A stretch of 14,802 nucleotides of DNA from JAHIGH01 sp964564035 (lineage in GTDB: Bacteria > Patescibacteriota > Microgenomatia > Levybacterales > UBA12049), in the NCBI GenBank assembly GCA_964564035.1, contig CAZLZN010000026.1:1-14802 (forward strand), read 5' to 3'. The notes beneath the pieces were generated by a model. It worked only from the letters and a program-made list of their open reading frames with translations. It was not told the origin of the DNA and ran no database searches. Below are positions 13,282 through 14,802 of the stretch, piece by piece (positions within the stretch are counted from its first letter, which is position 1; each line of letters begins with the position of its first letter). A program made the translations under genes and the position numbers.

Positions 13282-14262
13282 TTATATATTTTTTGCCACA
13301 ATTTCCGCAAGTTTTTTGGGATCGTGGTGGATCGGCATTTCTTCGTTGACAAGGTCGGCAAGCGTGAGTTTAAACAAGTTTGATTTTTTTAATTCTTCAT
13401 TTATTTTTACATATTTGTAGCGGAATTTTTTGGGAATAACGGTTGTGAAATTGCTGTTGGCGATGATCTGCTCAAATGGAAATATCCCCATATGCTCTTC
13501 TATTGCCTTTATGTAATCACTGAGTGAATATCCTTTGGTTTCGAAGGGCTTGTTGGCAATATTGGCGATAAATATTTTTTTGGCTTTGCTTTCGATGAGG
13601 GCTTTTTTGATTGCAGGAATGATCAGGACCGCCAGCTGATTTGTGTAGAGATCACCCGGCCCGCTGATAATCACATCTGCTTTTTGGATGTTCTCAATAA
13701 CCCGGGGGTTAACTTCGGGAGATTTGGGAGTTATGAATATTTTCTTGATTCCGTGGGGTTCGCTGTAAAGCGTCAGGTCAAGCGTTGTTTCGCCATGAAC
13801 CCTGCGGCCGTCTTTGGTAATTGCGGTAAGCCGGGTGCGTTCATCCGTCGCCGGGAGAATGTCGGCATTTTTTACACCTAGTATTTTTTTGGTGATTTCG
13901 AGTGTTTTATAGAAATCTTTGGTCTTGAGCCATTGGGCTAGCATGACCAGATTGCCGAATTTGTGGCCGCTTAGGACTTTGTTTTCCCTGGAATTGCCGG
14001 GAAGTCTGAACATCATTAGATCGGCTATTTCTTTGTAGTCATCGGGCGCGACTGAAACGATGCAGGACAGGAGATTGCCTGGGGGCATGATGTTGTATGC
14101 TTTGCGAAGCCTGCCGGACGATCCTCCATCGTCGGCCATTGATGTAATGCTTGTGAGGTGGGATTGTGCGTCGCGCAGGGATTTGAGAAGCGTGCTAGTG
14201 CCGCCGCTTCCGCCTCCGAGACAGACTATTCGTTTGAGTTTGTTTTTTATTTCACCAGCCAT
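13282..14262 (-). CDS. yvcK: YvcK/CofD-like protein (gluconeogenesis factor family)
   Basis: YvcK proteins have a CofD-like fold, bind UDP-sugars in Bacillus and affect cell-wall precursor supply and growth on gluconeogenic carbon. From Met at 14262 the protein is 326 residues. It has the glycine-rich nucleotide loop IVCLGGGSGGTSTLL (12-26), the hallmark MADDGGSSGRLR, PPGNLLSCIVS, the GHKFGNLVM stretch and the ISGPGDLYTN segment, in family order. An ATG at 14283 in frame would add seven residues (MHRLFFL). I prefer 14262 because family members begin close to the glycine loop and this gives a short 16-base overlap with the upstream membrane-protein gene, consistent with translational coupling; the longer start is not excluded. 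Its place beside secG and a cell-envelope membrane protein fits an envelope role. Confidence 0.92.
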   Translation of the reverse strand: MAGEIKNKLKRIVCLGGGSGGTSTLLKSLRDAQSHLTSITSMADDGGSSGRLRKAYNIMPPGNLLSCIVSVAPDDYKEIADLMMFRLPGNSRENKVLSGHKFGNLVMLAQWLKTKDFYKTLEITKKILGVKNADILPATDERTRLTAITKDGRRVHGETTLDLTLYSEPHGIKKIFITPKSPEVNPRVIENIQKADVIISGPGDLYTNQLAVLIIPAIKKALIESKAKKIFIANIANKPFETKGYSLSDYIKAIEEHMGIFPFEQIIANSNFTTVIPKKFRYKYVKINEELKKSNLFKLTLADLVNEEMPIHHDPKKLAEIVAKNI

Positions 14263-14648
14263 GAGAAAAAAGAGTCTATGCATGATAGCACAAAGCTCGT
14301 GTAAATGTAAGCAAAAAAAGTATTGAATTCAAGCCTCGGGATAACAAATCCCAGGATTTCTGTTTTGGGATACGTGAACGGTAATATCGAGATATCAATT
14401 ACAAAGATAGTTAAAATATAAAGAATCAGGGCATTTGTAAAAATCGAAAAAATACCTAGGGTCAGCATGTTTACAGGTAGTGTAATTATGTTGAGAATTG
14501 GTTTTATAGTCAGGAAAAGGAACGCAAGGGACGCGCCTCCGATGATCAGCGTGAGAAAACCGCCTTCGATTTTTATTCCCGGTATCAAGTACGGCAGGAG
14601 GAATAATGATAATGTGTATATCGCGACCGCGCGGATAATGGTTTTCAT
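14247..14648 (-). CDS. YvlD-like / phage holin family 4 membrane protein
   Basis: From Met at 14648 the protein is 133 residues with four membrane helices (about 4-22, 30-52, 58-82 and 106-129). The LIPGIKIEGG turn after helix 1, then TIKPILNIITLPVNMLTLG between helices 2 and 3, are typical of the YvlD/PF04020 family. Despite the phage-holin name, members are ordinary chromosomal membrane proteins of uncertain function. It is the first gene of the operon with yvcK, secG and the solute-binding protein. An in-frame ATG at 14714 would add 22 residues (starting MSTEQLHCL) that do not resemble the family and overlap a promoter; I reject it as the start. Confidence 0.85.
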   Translation of the reverse strand: MKTIIRAVAIYTLSLFLLPYLIPGIKIEGGFLTLIIGGASLAFLFLTIKPILNIITLPVNMLTLGIFSIFTNALILYILTIFVIDISILPFTYPKTEILGFVIPRLEFNTFFAYIYTSFVLSCIDSFFSWLVK

Positions 14649-14661
14649 GAGGTTGAGATTT

Positions 14662-14690
14662 ATGCTATCAAATGGTATCTGAGGTGTCAA
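14662..14690 (-). promoter_or_regulatory. promoter of the YvlD-yvcK-secG operon
   Basis: On the minus strand a perfect TTGACA (14690-14685) is followed after 17 bases by TAGCAT (14667-14662). RNA would begin near 14655, about seven bases before the ATG at 14648. This both marks the start of the operon and supports the shorter start codon. Confidence 0.5.
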
Positions 14691-14771
14691 ACAATGTAAC
14701 TGCTCAGTGGACATTCAAAAATTGTCATTGTACAGGATTAATACCGTGATTTGATCCTATGAGAAGAAATT

Positions 14772-14799
14772 CCAAATTCAAAGCACCAAATAACAAATA
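14772..14799. repeat. degenerate heptad repeat (CCAAATT-like)
   Basis: Four seven-base units follow one another: CCAAATT, CAAAGCA, CCAAATA, ACAAATA. The array may continue beyond the window edge. Its unit differs from the TATCAAG unit seen elsewhere, but the seven-base period is the same. Confidence 0.45.
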
Positions 14800-14802
14800 A
14801 TA

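Noticed and set aside
14263..14283. yvcK start at 14283
   Set aside because: Possible, but it adds seven hydrophobic residues not typical of the family and increases overlap with the upstream gene; kept only as an alternative.
14649..14714. Longer start at 14714 for the YvlD-like protein
   Set aside because: The added 22 residues do not fit the family and contain a TTGACA-17-TAGCAT promoter pointing to the ATG at 14648.
14759..14800. Thirteen-codon plus-strand frame at the right edge
   Set aside because: It is encoded by the heptad repeat and has no supporting signal.
1..14802. CRISPR array, insertion sequence or prophage
   Set aside because: No regularly spaced long direct repeats, no transposase or integrase; the holin-family gene is a chromosomal YvlD-type protein.

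Overview
The window looks like a compact, AT-rich bacterial chromosome segment, most likely from the Candidate Phyla Radiation (Patescibacteria), perhaps a Microgenomates-type lineage. This assignment is inference from gene style: almost no intergenic space, start codons without visible Shine-Dalgarno sequences, a CBS-less GMP reductase/IMP dehydrogenase, a UvrC without its C-terminal HhH domain, a YvcK-SecG-solute-binding-protein cluster, and an archaeal-type CoA enzyme fusion. There is no rRNA or tRNA gene to settle it. All ten complete genes stop with TAA or TAG, none with TGA.

Layout. Positions 1-1413 (minus) hold the front of a phosphoenolpyruvate synthase-like gene with one in-frame TGA at codon 53; its 3' end lies outside the window. 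Divergent from it at 1517-2506 (plus) is a fused archaeal-type phosphopantetheine adenylyltransferase and DUF359 dephospho-CoA kinase, which would carry out the last two steps of CoA synthesis. It converges, with no base between the stops, on a GMP reductase/IMP dehydrogenase-family gene (2507-3562, minus). A divergent control region of 228 bases with overlapping inverted repeats follows. Next come three plus-strand genes: an orphan membrane histidine kinase (3791-5248), uvrA (5375-8290) and a secreted, membrane-anchored transglutaminase-like protein (8336-10177). A repeat-rich leader precedes uvrC (10338-11666). uvrC converges on a minus-strand operon that reads from right to left: a YvlD-like membrane protein (14247-14648), yvcK (13282-14262), secG (13046-13273) and a membrane-anchored peptide-type solute-binding protein (11661-13031). 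Their spacings are 16 bases of overlap, 8 bases and 14 bases.

Together: uvrA and uvrC supply two of the three nucleotide-excision-repair proteins (uvrB is not here). The right-hand operon is devoted to the cell envelope and secretion. The left side is nucleotide, cofactor and central-carbon metabolism. There are no mobile elements, phage genes or CRISPR arrays. The points most worth following are the CoaD-DUF359 fusion, the interrupted PEP synthase gene, the shortened UvrC with an altered cysteine set, and heptad-periodic and hairpin repeats in the gaps between genes. No stretch longer than 300 bases lacks a gene.
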